A stretch of DNA of 64,000 nucleotides from Arenibacter hampyeongensis (lineage in GTDB: Bacteria > Bacteroidota > Bacteroidia > Flavobacteriales > Flavobacteriaceae): assembly GCF_002909255.1 (NCBI RefSeq), contig NZ_PIOB01000004.1:1-64000 (forward strand), in the 5' to 3' direction. The notes under the pieces are model-generated. The model had not been told where the DNA came from. It worked only from the letters and a program-made list of their open reading frames with translations, and ran no database searches. A program made the position numbers and the translations under genes. Within the stretch, counting starts at the first letter, position 1, and each line of letters opens with the position of its first letter. Positions 1-10,332 of this stretch are shown one piece after another.

Positions 1-91
1 CGGGGCCCACCCCTTACCATTCCGAACAGGGAAGTTAAGCCCGTCTGCGCCGATGGTACTGCTACACCAAGTGGGAGAGTAGGCCGCCGCC
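1..91 (+). rRNA. rrf: 5S ribosomal RNA, 3' part
   Basis: The window opens inside a 5S rRNA gene. The run CCGAACAGGGAAGTTAAGCC near position 23, the CGCCGATGGTACTGC segment and the closing GTGGGAGAGTAGG stretch are the conserved core and 3' arm of bacterial 5S rRNA. The 5' end lies outside the window, so roughly the first 20 nucleotides are missing. The 3' end is placed at the CGCCGCC arm, just before a T-run and a strong terminator hairpin. It is presumably the last gene of an rrn operon whose 16S and 23S genes lie upstream of the window. Confidence 0.93.
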
Positions 92-227
92 TTTTTTTGA
101 AGTCCCTTCATCGCAAGATGGGGGGACTTTTTTTTTGTTCCATATCCGACAAAAGGGCACGCCCAGGGCGTGATTAATTCCCGTATCCCTTTGTACTGCA
201 CTGCGTTTGTACCCAGGGACGGTCATT
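80..227 (+). repeat. rrn tail direct repeat, copy 1
   Basis: A block of about 148 bases starts with the last 12 bases of 5S rRNA and runs through the terminator and a spacer with the short inverted repeat CACGCC/GGCGTG. It recurs almost unchanged 226 bases further on (306-451). The copies differ by two bases in the T-run and by a few substitutions. This is a local duplication of the end of the rRNA operon. Confidence 0.9.
99..138 (+). terminator. Intrinsic terminator after 5S rRNA (copy 1)
   Basis: A 13-bp stem (AAGTCCC, two G-U pairs, CATC) at 100-112 pairs with 117-129 around a GCAA tetraloop at 113-116, and is followed by nine T. This is a textbook intrinsic terminator with a GNRA loop directly downstream of the 5S gene. 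Confidence 0.9.
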
Positions 228-261
228 GAATGCACGCCTTTTGCGTGATCGGTTCCAGCAT

Positions 262-293
262 CCGATACTGCTTCGCTATGCTTGCAGTATCGG
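262..293. repeat. Perfect 10-bp inverted repeat between the rrn tail copies
   Basis: CCGATACTGC at 262-271 is exactly complementary to GCAGTATCGG at 284-293, with a 12-base loop. It sits in the unique segment between the two duplicated blocks and has no T-run after it, so it is not an ordinary terminator. Confidence 0.8.
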
Positions 294-305
294 GCTTGTC
301 ACCAA

Positions 306-451
306 TAGGCCGCCGCCTTTTTTTGAAGTCCCTTCATCGCAAGATGGGGGGACTTTTTTTGTTCCATATCCGACAAAAGGGCACGCCTATTGCGTGATTA
401 ATTCCCGTATCCCTTTGTACTTCACTGCGTTTGTACCCAGGGACGGCCATT
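306..451 (+). repeat. rrn tail direct repeat, copy 2
   Basis: Second copy of the block at 80-227. It contains the final 12 bases of 5S rRNA (TAGGCCGCCGCC), the same GCAA-loop terminator (326-360, seven T) and the same spacer. No second 5S body precedes it, so only the tail was duplicated. A partial third similarity, GCACGCC-TTTT-GCGTGATC, lies between the copies near 233. Confidence 0.9.
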
Positions 452-455
452 AATA

Positions 456-682
456 GGTTCATCAAGCAATCGGTACATTGAACAATTGCTACAGTTCCAA
501 ATCACCAAATTGTTGTATTTTCAAATTAACCAATTGTTGCATTGATTCATTGGTACATTAAGCAATTGGTACATCGATTTATTGCTACAGTTCCAAATCT
601 GCCCATCTTCAAATCTTTCAATTTCAAGATCACTTAATTGATACATTAAGCAATTGTTACATTGAACAATTGTTACATTTCC
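456..682. repeat. AT-rich CAATTG / TACATT short-repeat region
   Basis: About 225 bases built from imperfect repeats of the type TACATTGAACAATTGTTACAT. The palindrome CAATTG occurs five times and the longer piece ATTGCTACAGTTCCAAAT occurs twice (near 485 and 582). I see no credible gene in it. Together with the duplicated rRNA tail it fills the non-coding stretch from 92 to 705. Confidence 0.8.
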
Positions 683-705
683 TTTATCCTGGGCACTTTA
701 AATAC

Positions 706-1227
706 TTACAGCAGTAAATTACCTACTTCCAACCAATTGTCGGCACGTTCATATCCCGTAGTGTGTATATTGTGAGGGGAAGTAAATAATATTTTTCTTC
801 CCTTGAAATATTCCAGGTTGTAACTGCGATCATCAATTAAAATATCTCCGGAAAGAATATGCTTGCTTCCGCAGAGAATACGGTTTCTCCAGTGTATAAA
901 TGGAAAATGCTCATCCAGCCAGTCGCTTTTCTCTCTCAGTGAATTGGGATATTCCATAGCGGCAGAGGCTACGTAAAGATCATATTTCATGGAGAGTTCC
1001 TTTAAAATCTCTTTGCTGTCCTTGATGGGCTCCAGTGTTCTGAAGAAACCATCCGTCCTAGCATGGTTTCTTACACTAAGTTGTCGTTCTTCGGGAACGC
1101 TTTGCCAAACCTCCCGGCCCAAACAGTCCAATTCGGTAAGGTTTTCATTAAATTCCGCATTGTATAGTGTTATGTGTGCGTTATACGCATCTGCAAACAC
1201 CTCGTCCATATCTACGAATAAGGTCAT
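706..1227 (-). CDS. 5'(3')-deoxyribonucleotidase, NT5C-type HAD phosphatase
   Basis: A 173-residue HAD-superfamily protein. Motif I is DMDEV at residues 6-10 (nucleophile Asp6, acid/base Asp8), a motif II-like VASAA lies at 86-90, and motif IV DILIDD at 128-133. The FFRTLEPI segment near 61-68 and the compact size match the cytosolic/bacterial NT5C family, which dephosphorylates deoxyribonucleoside monophosphates. It stands alone: the upstream neighbour is DUF6095 and downstream are only repeats. The precise substrate is inferred from family membership. An equally small generic HAD phosphatase is the main alternative. Confidence 0.85.
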   Translation of the reverse strand: MTLFVDMDEVFADAYNAHITLYNAEFNENLTELDCLGREVWQSVPEERQLSVRNHARTDGFFRTLEPIKDSKEILKELSMKYDLYVASAAMEYPNSLREKSDWLDEHFPFIHWRNRILCGSKHILSGDILIDDRSYNLEYFKGRKILFTSPHNIHTTGYERADNWLEVGNLLL

Positions 1228-1427
1228 TGATTTAATTTTTAAATACGAAAATAACCATTTTCCATGGAAGACCGGATCGATTATGATTTGGTTATAACTT
1301 GATAATGCAATGGAAGGGTTTATTAAGCGATTAATGGGAGTAAAGGAATGACCTTAGTCTGAACTTTAAACTTGTCCGGCAAAAAAAAAGGAGCTGTAAG
1401 GCTTAAGGCAATAAAGGTCGATAAAAT

Positions 1428-1664
1428 TTAATCTTGCTTGTGATTCTTGTTGAACAGGGCATCCATAATTAATTTCATACTATAAAAGCCAAGGCTAATG
1501 GCGGCAATTGCCAATATTAGACCAATAATCAGAACCGGCCAATATAGGGGATGACCTTCATTTTTAAAGGCCTGATAAATTATTAATGGGGCCGTAAACA
1601 TGAGGGCTATGGTATAGGCTATAAATTTTAGGCCTTTTAACAATAGGGCTTTGTTTGTTCTCAT
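1428..1664 (-). CDS. DUF6095 family small membrane protein
   Basis: A 78-residue protein with a short basic N-terminus, two predicted membrane helices (about 11-31 and 41-63) and a short charged tail rich in Asn, His and Lys. Length and helix layout match the small Flavobacteriaceae family DUF6095, whose function is unknown. It lies 36 bases downstream of the DUF4249 gene stop on the same strand but is not obviously translationally coupled to it. No catalytic residues are apparent. The family call is from recognition of the sequence type. Confidence 0.75.
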   Translation of the reverse strand: MRTNKALLLKGLKFIAYTIALMFTAPLIIYQAFKNEGHPLYWPVLIIGLILAIAAISLGFYSMKLIMDALFNKNHKQD

Positions 1665-1700
1665 AGGCTGGTTTATTGGGGTACTCTATTCATGGATGGA

Positions 1701-2534
1701 TTATTTTTTTATCAAAAGGAAATCTGAAAAAGTCTGACACACGGCAAAATATCCCAAAGCGAAAGGGGTTTCGTTTCCAATAAAACTATCACTACTGCCG
1801 GTAATATTAATAATATTTCCTTTAACCGTCGTGGCCGGGGTACTAAACGGTCCTGTGTCAGGTCCACTCTGAAAAATCAATTGGTTCATATAATTAAAAA
1901 AATCCTTATCCACCCCTAAAATGCTAATTTTCACTTCTCTTTCGTCTTCCACCTTGCTGTCATAAAAAAACGAAAACTGAAATTGCTTTCCCTGATAAAA
2001 TTCATCCTCGGTAACCAAGTACTCACCAAAATCAAAATCGAACAAATAATAATCATCCCGTTCACCATTATCGGTAAAAGTAACGACTACTTCGGTTTCA
2101 TCATCTCCAAATAAGGTAGTTGTTCCCTGCTCCAAGGAGTCTATGGGAACTGCAGGAACAAATTTGGTTTTGGCCAAATACTTTTGTCCGTCGTGCTCTA
2201 TGCGAAGTTCTAAATTTCCTTGGGTCAATTCTTCCAGATTCCATATATTTTCATAAATACCTGTACCTGGACTGGATTCCGATAAGATTAATTCAGCCCC
2301 TGAGTCCGTATTTGTTAGTGAGATTTCCTGTAATTGGGTAGGTTGAACCTCTTCAAAGAACGAACTGGTTATACTGGCCTTAATTTGGACCAATACTGAA
2401 GGGTTATCCATATCTTCCAAATTGATCAAGGCATCAATGACCAATCTTGGTTCTTCAGTAGGAAGGTCAACTTCAATTACATCCTGACAACCAAAAGTTA
2501 AAAAACAAACGATTAAAAATAAGACGTTCTTCAT
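1701..2534 (-). CDS. DUF4249 lipoprotein, partner of TonB-dependent receptor
   Basis: A 277-residue secreted lipoprotein. The signal peptide ends in the lipobox TFGC with Cys16, followed by the family hallmark QDVIEVDLP and PRLVIDA. DUF4249 proteins of Bacteroidota are typically encoded next to a TonB-dependent receptor, and here the receptor gene ends only 4 bases upstream, so the two are almost certainly one transcript. By analogy with SusCD-like pairs it probably works with the receptor in uptake, or caps it, at the outer membrane surface. The ligand is unknown. The fold is probably beta-rich, with no catalytic motif seen. Confidence 0.88.
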   Translation of the reverse strand: MKNVLFLIVCFLTFGCQDVIEVDLPTEEPRLVIDALINLEDMDNPSVLVQIKASITSSFFEEVQPTQLQEISLTNTDSGAELILSESSPGTGIYENIWNLEELTQGNLELRIEHDGQKYLAKTKFVPAVPIDSLEQGTTTLFGDDETEVVVTFTDNGERDDYYLFDFDFGEYLVTEDEFYQGKQFQFSFFYDSKVEDEREVKISILGVDKDFFNYMNQLIFQSGPDTGPFSTPATTVKGNIINITGSSDSFIGNETPFALGYFAVCQTFSDFLLIKK

Positions 2535-2538
2535 TTTA

Positions 2539-4914
2539 TTAGAATTTGAAGTTATAAGTTGCAGCAGGTACTAGACCAAAAATTGAGGTACGGACAGCTT
2601 CATTTACCCCAGTGTCCCCATTGCGGCTAAATCCAATCGAAGCCGCATTTCTTCTATTGTACAAGTTATAAATGCTAAAGACCCATTCAGATTTAAGCTT
2701 TCTTCCCTTGTTTTTCCGTGGTGTAAGCGTGGCCGAAAAATCGATTCTATGATAGGCGGGAAGTCGTTGCTTATTTCTTGGTCCATAGTATGGCACCGCT
2801 AGATTTTGGAATTCGAACTGCCCAATAGGATAATTGGTAGGTTGGCCGGTCTGAAACACAAAATTACTATTAAAACTCCACTTTTCATTTAGTTCATAAT
2901 TTGCATATAGAGAAATGTCATGGGTCTTGTCGTAGGGAGTGTTGTACCAATTTCCTGAATTAATTCCCGTTTCCGAAGCATTTCTGCCGGGGGTCCTTTG
3001 TTCCGACCTGGAAAGGGTATATGCCAACCAACCTTGGAACCTATCTTGATTTTTCCTTAATAACAACTCAAATCCATAAGCCCTGGCTTCCCCATTCAGG
3101 ATTACCTGCTCTATAGCGTCATTCGCAATTAAGTTGGCACCGTCTATATAATCTATACGATTTTGAATGTCCTTATAAAAAACTTCGGTCTCCAAAGAAT
3201 ATTCCCCGTTCTTTAAGTTTTTGAAATAACCCAATGCGTATTGGTCCAATAATTGCGGCTTTACAAAGGGCCCGCTTGGTGTCCATACATCCAACGGGGT
3301 AGGGGAACTGGTATTGGAAAGCAGATGAAGATATTGGGTCAATCTGGTGTAACTAGCTTTTATAGAATTATCGGGATTAAGTGTATAGGCCAATGCCAAT
3401 CGGGGCTCCAAATTAGTAAAGGTGGCTAATTTTTCACTTCGTTTGGGATATGTAACGCTTAACGGATCCGCTTCTTTGTATATCTGCAGGAAGGGATCAA
3501 AATAAACGGGATTGTTATTTTCATAGACATTTAGCTCATCCTGTCCGAAGCGTATGAAATTACTAAGTCGTAACCCATACTGTAAACTTAATTTTTCAGT
3601 AAGGTCCTGCTCTATATCTACATATAAGGCAAATTCATTGGCATATTTTTGGATCAACTGATTTTCAATAATTCCCGATTCAGAATCGCTGGGTTCAATT
3701 TTCCCTGGATTAAAGCGATAATATATATTATTGATTCCGTAATTTATTTGAAAATTATTGCTCAAATAATGTTTGAAATCGTATTTCAAATTAAAATTTT
3801 GAATTCCCGAATTCCATTTGAATCCAACAAAATCCAGTTTTAAACCGTAGTAATAGTCAGAATATATCAAAGACAAATTAGAGAACAGTTTGTCCGAGAA
3901 TAAATGGTTCCACCTGAAATTCAGTACGGCATTGCCATAGGTATTCACAAAGCTCTCGCTTATGCTAAAGACATCCCTACCAAAATATCCTGATAAATAA
4001 ATATTATTGCGCTCATTTAATTTGAAGTTCAATTTTGTATTTAAATCGTAGAAATACGCCGTATTATCTATGTCGAAAAGCGGTAGGAACAAATGGGCGT
4101 AAGATGCCCTACCACCTATAAGAAAGGCTGCTTGATCCTTAATTATTGGTCCCTCTACCAAAAGCCTACTTGCCACAGCGCCTATGCCACCGTTAACTTT
4201 CAGTTCTTTGCTGTTCCCTTCTTTTTGAAAAATCTCCAAAACCGAGGAAAGCCTACCGCCATAGCGTGAGGGGATACCCCCTTTGAATAACTTTACATCC
4301 TTTATAGCGTCCGGATTGAAGACTGAGAAAAAACCGAATAGGTGGGAGGAATTGAAAATGGTAGCCTCATCCAATAGAATAAGGTTTTGATCCACTGCGC
4401 CACCCCTTACATTGAATCCTGATGCCCCTTCGCCAGCATTACTTACTCCTGGGAGAAGGAGAATGGACTTTATAATATCCGCTTCCCCTAATATAACCGG
4501 TATTTTTTTTATGGTTTCCACAGATAGGGAGTTAACGCTCATTTGAGGTTTGCGAATATTTAATTTTTCTACGTCCTCCGTAACTATTACCTCTTCCAAT
4601 TGTTCCGCAACTTCCATTAATTGAAAGTTTATTTTTTGATCGTAGGAAAGGTCTATATTTTGGATAATATCCTGGTATCCCAAAGAGCTTATTTGAACCT
4701 CATAACTTCCTTTGGGCAAGGTAATGGAATAGAAACCGTATTCATTGGTAATAACACCGGTACTTAATGATGGCACCGCAACTGTAACTCCGATCAGTGT
4801 CTCGTTACTGGATATTTCGGTGATTGTACCGCTGAGGGTAAACCGTTCCTGGGAAAATATATGTATTGAAAAAAATAGTAGAACAAATAAAGGTATACAT
4901 AGATTTTTTCCCAT
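2539..4914 (-). CDS. TonB-dependent receptor with carboxypeptidase-like N-domain
   Basis: A 791-residue outer-membrane receptor. After a signal peptide (about 1-21) comes a carboxypeptidase-D regulatory-like beta-sandwich (about 25-110, with the FTLSGTITE start), then the plug domain (about 130-235, including FNVRGGAVDQNLILLD and the GGIPSRYGG segment). A long aromatic-rich beta-barrel follows and ends in an aromatic residue (YNFKF), the usual outer-membrane insertion signature. It transports a substrate into the periplasm using TonB-ExbBD energy. It is co-transcribed with the DUF4249 lipoprotein downstream. The substrate cannot be read from sequence, and no regulator or sigma/anti-sigma pair is adjacent. 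Confidence 0.93.
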   Translation of the reverse strand: MGKNLCIPLFVLLFFSIHIFSQERFTLSGTITEISSNETLIGVTVAVPSLSTGVITNEYGFYSITLPKGSYEVQISSLGYQDIIQNIDLSYDQKINFQLMEVAEQLEEVIVTEDVEKLNIRKPQMSVNSLSVETIKKIPVILGEADIIKSILLLPGVSNAGEGASGFNVRGGAVDQNLILLDEATIFNSSHLFGFFSVFNPDAIKDVKLFKGGIPSRYGGRLSSVLEIFQKEGNSKELKVNGGIGAVASRLLVEGPIIKDQAAFLIGGRASYAHLFLPLFDIDNTAYFYDLNTKLNFKLNERNNIYLSGYFGRDVFSISESFVNTYGNAVLNFRWNHLFSDKLFSNLSLIYSDYYYGLKLDFVGFKWNSGIQNFNLKYDFKHYLSNNFQINYGINNIYYRFNPGKIEPSDSESGIIENQLIQKYANEFALYVDIEQDLTEKLSLQYGLRLSNFIRFGQDELNVYENNNPVYFDPFLQIYKEADPLSVTYPKRSEKLATFTNLEPRLALAYTLNPDNSIKASYTRLTQYLHLLSNTSSPTPLDVWTPSGPFVKPQLLDQYALGYFKNLKNGEYSLETEVFYKDIQNRIDYIDGANLIANDAIEQVILNGEARAYGFELLLRKNQDRFQGWLAYTLSRSEQRTPGRNASETGINSGNWYNTPYDKTHDISLYANYELNEKWSFNSNFVFQTGQPTNYPIGQFEFQNLAVPYYGPRNKQRLPAYHRIDFSATLTPRKNKGRKLKSEWVFSIYNLYNRRNAASIGFSRNGDTGVNEAVRTSIFGLVPAATYNFKF

Positions 4915-4984
4915 TAACAGCTATTTTCATTAAAAGTATTGATAATATTTAAGAAGAAAAAAGTTTGTAATTACTTAAAATCAA

Positions 4985-5013
4985 AAGACCTTTTCAGAAT
5001 TTGAAAAGGTCTT
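4985..5013 (-). terminator. Terminator hairpin after icd
   Basis: AAGACCTTTTC (4985-4995) and GAAAAGGTCTT (5003-5013) form a perfect 11-bp stem with a 7-base loop, 21 bases past the stop of the isocitrate dehydrogenase gene. The T-tract on the minus strand (TTTTGA) is short. Confidence 0.75.
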
Positions 5014-5034
5014 AGGAATAAAGTAAATATATGT

Positions 5035-7530
<2,496 letters not shown>

Positions 7531-7886
7531 ACATTTCGTACTTAATAATTCAACTAAGTAACAAAGATGTTTCTCCTCAATGTTCAAATATTTGGTATTC
7601 TTAACGTACAACCTAGATCTTACATTAGCAATATCAAAATATTTACAATTCCATTCCCTTACTATTGTAAGCAAATAAACTGACTGCAATCTATCGTGTA
7701 AAACACTTTAGAAGGACAAATAACAATGAGATAAAGAACGTAAACTTTATGTGACATTCATTAATCCGTGTAACGAATTACCAGCCACATTTTAAAAGTA
7801 GATAATTTTTGGCTAAAAAGCAAATTTTGTAACGAATTTATTATCAACACCTTGTGAACTTAGTTTGTGAACAAATGTTTATAAAT
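7531..7886. other. Intergenic stretch between ncRNA candidate and rplS terminator
   Basis: About 355 AT-rich bases with no ORF showing protein-like composition on either strand. It may contain the promoter and 5' end of the downstream minus-strand RNA. I see no tRNA or clear repeat. Confidence 0.5.
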
Positions 7887-7925
7887 GAAAAAGCACCCTA
7901 TGGCCGAAGACAAGGGTGCTTTTTC
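7887..7925 (-). terminator. Terminator hairpin after rplS
   Basis: GAAAAAGCACCCT (7887-7899) and AGGGTGCTTTTTC (7913-7925) form a perfect 13-bp stem with a 13-base loop. The A/T ends give a T-run in both directions. It lies 18 bases past the rplS stop. Confidence 0.9.
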
Positions 7926-7942
7926 TATATTCGGTATGCTTT

Positions 7943-8293
7943 TTAAGAGCGAACCTCTTTAATTCTAGCTTTTTTACCAGTAAGGCCTCTAAAGTAGAAA
8001 ATACGTGATCTACGAACTTTACCTTTTTTGTTGACCTCTATCTTTTGCAAAGCTGGCATATTGATAGGGAATATACGCTCTACACCAACGGTACCTGACA
8101 TTTTACGTATTGTAAATGTTTCGGTTGCCCCTGTTCCTCTTCTTTGAATAACAACACCTTTAAAAAACTGTGTTCTTGTTTTCTCACCTTCCTTAATTTC
8201 ATAGTACACAGTAATAGTGTCTCCTGCTGAAAATTTTGGAAAATCCTTTTTCGGAATAAATTCGTTTTCTACAAATTTTAATAACTCTTCCAT
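7943..8293 (-). CDS. rplS: 50S ribosomal protein L19
   Basis: A 116-residue ribosomal protein L19, located at the 30S-50S interface. It shows the family pattern: the F-x-GDTI-x-V segment near residues 21-31, the FKGVVIQRRG core, the TFTIRKMSGTVGVERIFP block and the basic KVRRSRIFYFRGLTGKKARIKE C-terminus. It lies downstream of trmD, as in many bacteria, but with a 247-base gap containing its own promoter (8361-8390) and a strong terminator after it, so it can be transcribed alone. Confidence 0.97.
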   Translation of the reverse strand: MEELLKFVENEFIPKKDFPKFSAGDTITVYYEIKEGEKTRTQFFKGVVIQRRGTGATETFTIRKMSGTVGVERIFPINMPALQKIEVNKKGKVRRSRIFYFRGLTGKKARIKEVRS

Positions 8294-8360
8294 TGTATTA
8301 TATTATTGTTTACTTAGACCAACTTTCACGATTATCGTCAGAGGTTGATTTAATGGAGTG

Positions 8361-8390
8361 CAAAAATAGTATATTATTTATAATCTACAA
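8361..8390 (-). promoter_or_regulatory. Bacteroidota-type promoter of rplS
   Basis: On the minus strand a -33 TTG (8390-8388) is followed after 19 bases by TATTTTTG (8368-8361), an exact TAnnTTTG -7 element. This is the best full promoter match in the window, and predicts an rplS leader of roughly 60-65 bases. Confidence 0.75.
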
Positions 8391-8540
8391 GCGATTATGT
8401 GTTTTTTATCGCCAATCCCTACCAAAAATATTTACCTTTTTTTATTGTTGGTTCCTTACTGTTTATAGGGGATTTAAATTTTTAAGGGCTCAACCAAACA
8501 GACTTTATTTCCTTCTTGATCAATGTTTTTAGTAGGATCA

Positions 8541-9218
8541 TTATTCATTTAGCAAATCGGGACGAAGCTGCTCTGTTCTTTTGTAAGCCTCCTCCTCACG
8601 CCATGTCTCTATCTCTGGAAAGTTTCCGCTCAATAAAATATCCGGTACTTTATAGCCCTTGTATTCCGCTGGTCTGGTATACACTGGCGGGGCAAGTAAA
8701 TTATCCTGAAATGTATCCGTAAGGGCAGAGGTTTCGTTGTTCAACACTCCAGGAATAAGACGAATAACGGTATCGCACAACACTGCCGCACCCAATTCAC
8801 CCCCGGACAATACATAATCACCAATAGATATTTCCTTGGTAATAAACAGGTCCCTTACCCGTTGGTCAACTCCCTTGTAATGGCCACATAGAATAATGAC
8901 ATTATTTAACAATGACAGCCCGTTGGCCATCTTTTGATTCAACGTTTTTCCGTCCGGGGTCATGTAAATTACTTCATCGTATTCACGCTGACTTCTTAAG
9001 GCAGTAATACATTTGTCGATCGGCTCTATCATCAATACCATGCCGGCACCACCCCCAAATTGATAATCATCTACCTGATTGTAACTTTTATCCGTGTAAT
9101 CCCTTAAATTATGCATATGGACTTCCACTATGCCTTTTTCTATGGCTCTTTTAAGAATGGACGCTTCAAATGGGCTTTTAAGTAATTCTGGCAATACGGT
9201 AATTATATCTATTCGCAT
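8541..9218 (-). CDS. trmD: tRNA (guanine(37)-N1)-methyltransferase
   Basis: A 225-residue SPOUT methyltransferase that makes m1G37 in tRNAs with G36 to prevent +1 frameshifting. The trefoil-knot motifs are present: QFGGGAGMV at 53-61, [10 protein letters not shown] at 111-120, [10 protein letters not shown] at 135-144, Arg153 and the catalytic Asp168 in LTDTFQ. The start at 9218 ([10 protein letters not shown]) is preferred over an in-frame ATG six codons upstream, because the family starts there. An exact -7 element TACTTTTG lies at 9267-9260. It is followed by rplS in the same direction. Confidence 0.97.
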   Translation of the reverse strand: MRIDIITVLPELLKSPFEASILKRAIEKGIVEVHMHNLRDYTDKSYNQVDDYQFGGGAGMVLMIEPIDKCITALRSQREYDEVIYMTPDGKTLNQKMANGLSLLNNVIILCGHYKGVDQRVRDLFITKEISIGDYVLSGGELGAAVLCDTVIRLIPGVLNNETSALTDTFQDNLLAPPVYTRPAEYKGYKVPDILLSGNFPEIETWREEEAYKRTEQLRPDLLNE

Positions 9219-9535
9219 GGGTAAAATCGATAACAATTAATGTTTTTTCAGGGTGTGTTCAAAAGTAGTAAAATTAGCTGCAATCCCATTCATTTATAAA
9301 ATGTACCTACCCTTTTGGGCACTATGTGAAGTGGCTATTAATAATAGAGGGATTTATTCTCGGTAAGAAACCAAATAATGAATACCATTATGGAAAAGGT
9401 AATAATTATTGCAGGCATAGAAAAAAAATATAAACTACATTTTATAGCTGATGTAAAATTTCATAATTAAACTCTTAATGCAACTTTTTCCTAGAGTCAA
9501 TATGGTCCATGGTGTTCCCCTGGATTGTTTTCCTA
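9219..9535. other. Intergenic stretch upstream of trmD
   Basis: About 317 bases between trmD and the terminator of the next minus-strand gene. It contains the predicted trmD -7 element near its left end. I see no convincing ORF, RNA gene or repeat; the one ATG-led frame near 9378 gives only 30 codons of low-complexity sequence. Confidence 0.5.
9260..9267 (-). promoter_or_regulatory. Predicted -7 promoter element for trmD
   Basis: TACTTTTG on the minus strand matches TAnnTTTG 42 bases upstream of the trmD ATG. No clear -33 TTG at standard spacing. Confidence 0.5.
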
Positions 9536-9562
9536 AATAAGCTCCTAAAAAAGGAGCTTATT
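9536..9562 (-). terminator. Terminator hairpin after the coiled-coil membrane protein gene
   Basis: AATAAGCTCC (9536-9545) and GGAGCTTATT (9553-9562) form a perfect 10-bp stem with an A-rich loop, immediately past the stop codon at 9566. Confidence 0.75.
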
Positions 9563-9565
9563 ATA

Positions 9566-10186
9566 TTATTTGGATTTTTTGTGTTTATTGATCTCGTCTT
9601 GGAGCTGCCTGCTAATTTTTTGCTCTCTTTCCAATGCTCTTCTACGGTGATCCTCATATTCCGTTTCAACCTCTGCAAGTGTAGATTTGGCTTCTTGGGT
9701 AAGTATATTGCTATTTCTGAATTTATATATAAAAAATAACAAAAACAGTAGTAAGGCAGTGATTATGGTCCACAGGATAAAATTGTATGTGCTTTTGGCA
9801 ACCAGAATTCCTAAAAACGACATGCTATCCTTTTCTTCTGTTACGGAGGAAAGATTATCGGTGGTCTCTTTTAGTTTTTTGTTCAGGCCGTCAATAGTTT
9901 CAACATGTCCTGCAATGGTCCCATTTAGTTCATTGACCTTTTTATTATAGGCGTTAAGGGAATCCAGCACATTCTGCCTTAATTTACCCAAGTTGAATTC
10001 CTTTACAACCTCATATCTTACCCCATCGGCTCTATAATTGCCAGATTTTTTGGAGATAAATTCAAATTGGGAGCTAATAGGGCCTTCGTCCAAGGAAAGT
10101 TTATCTTCCTCCTGGGAATCCTGGGCAAAGTGTAGGTTAAATGACAATAGAGCCATTACGATAAAGAGTATTCTCGAGATTTTCAT
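9566..10186 (-). CDS. Exported coiled-coil protein with one membrane helix, trmD-linked
   Basis: A 206-residue protein of unknown function. It has a signal peptide (about 1-21), a conserved-looking segment (KLSLDEGPISSQFEFISKKS, about 29-48), a heptad-like stretch (about 75-120), one membrane helix (135-154) and a charged C-terminal coiled coil (about 163-205) that should lie in the cytoplasm. This topology fits a membrane-anchored scaffold or sensor. Proteins of this type sit next to trmD in flavobacteria, and I believe some are labelled tRNA (guanine-N1)-methyltransferase purely by position. Nothing in the sequence supports methyltransferase activity. It has its own terminator. Confidence 0.8.
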   Translation of the reverse strand: MKISRILFIVMALLSFNLHFAQDSQEEDKLSLDEGPISSQFEFISKKSGNYRADGVRYEVVKEFNLGKLRQNVLDSLNAYNKKVNELNGTIAGHVETIDGLNKKLKETTDNLSSVTEEKDSMSFLGILVAKSTYNFILWTIITALLLFLLFFIYKFRNSNILTQEAKSTLAEVETEYEDHRRRALEREQKISRQLQDEINKHKKSK

Positions 10187-10332
10187 TTATGTAATTCTTA
10201 TTGTTAATAATGATTTAGAGAGGGCTAAAATACTTTAATATTCCCATAATTAAAAAAAAATGGAATTATAACGTACCATTAGCTAATAAGGATAACCAAC
10301 TATTTTATAATTTATTATACTCATATAAGATT

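Noticed and set aside
226-453. Open frame of 75 codons across the rRNA tail repeats
   Set aside because: It runs through the duplicated 5S tail, a terminator hairpin and repeats, has no protein-like pattern and no plausible homology.
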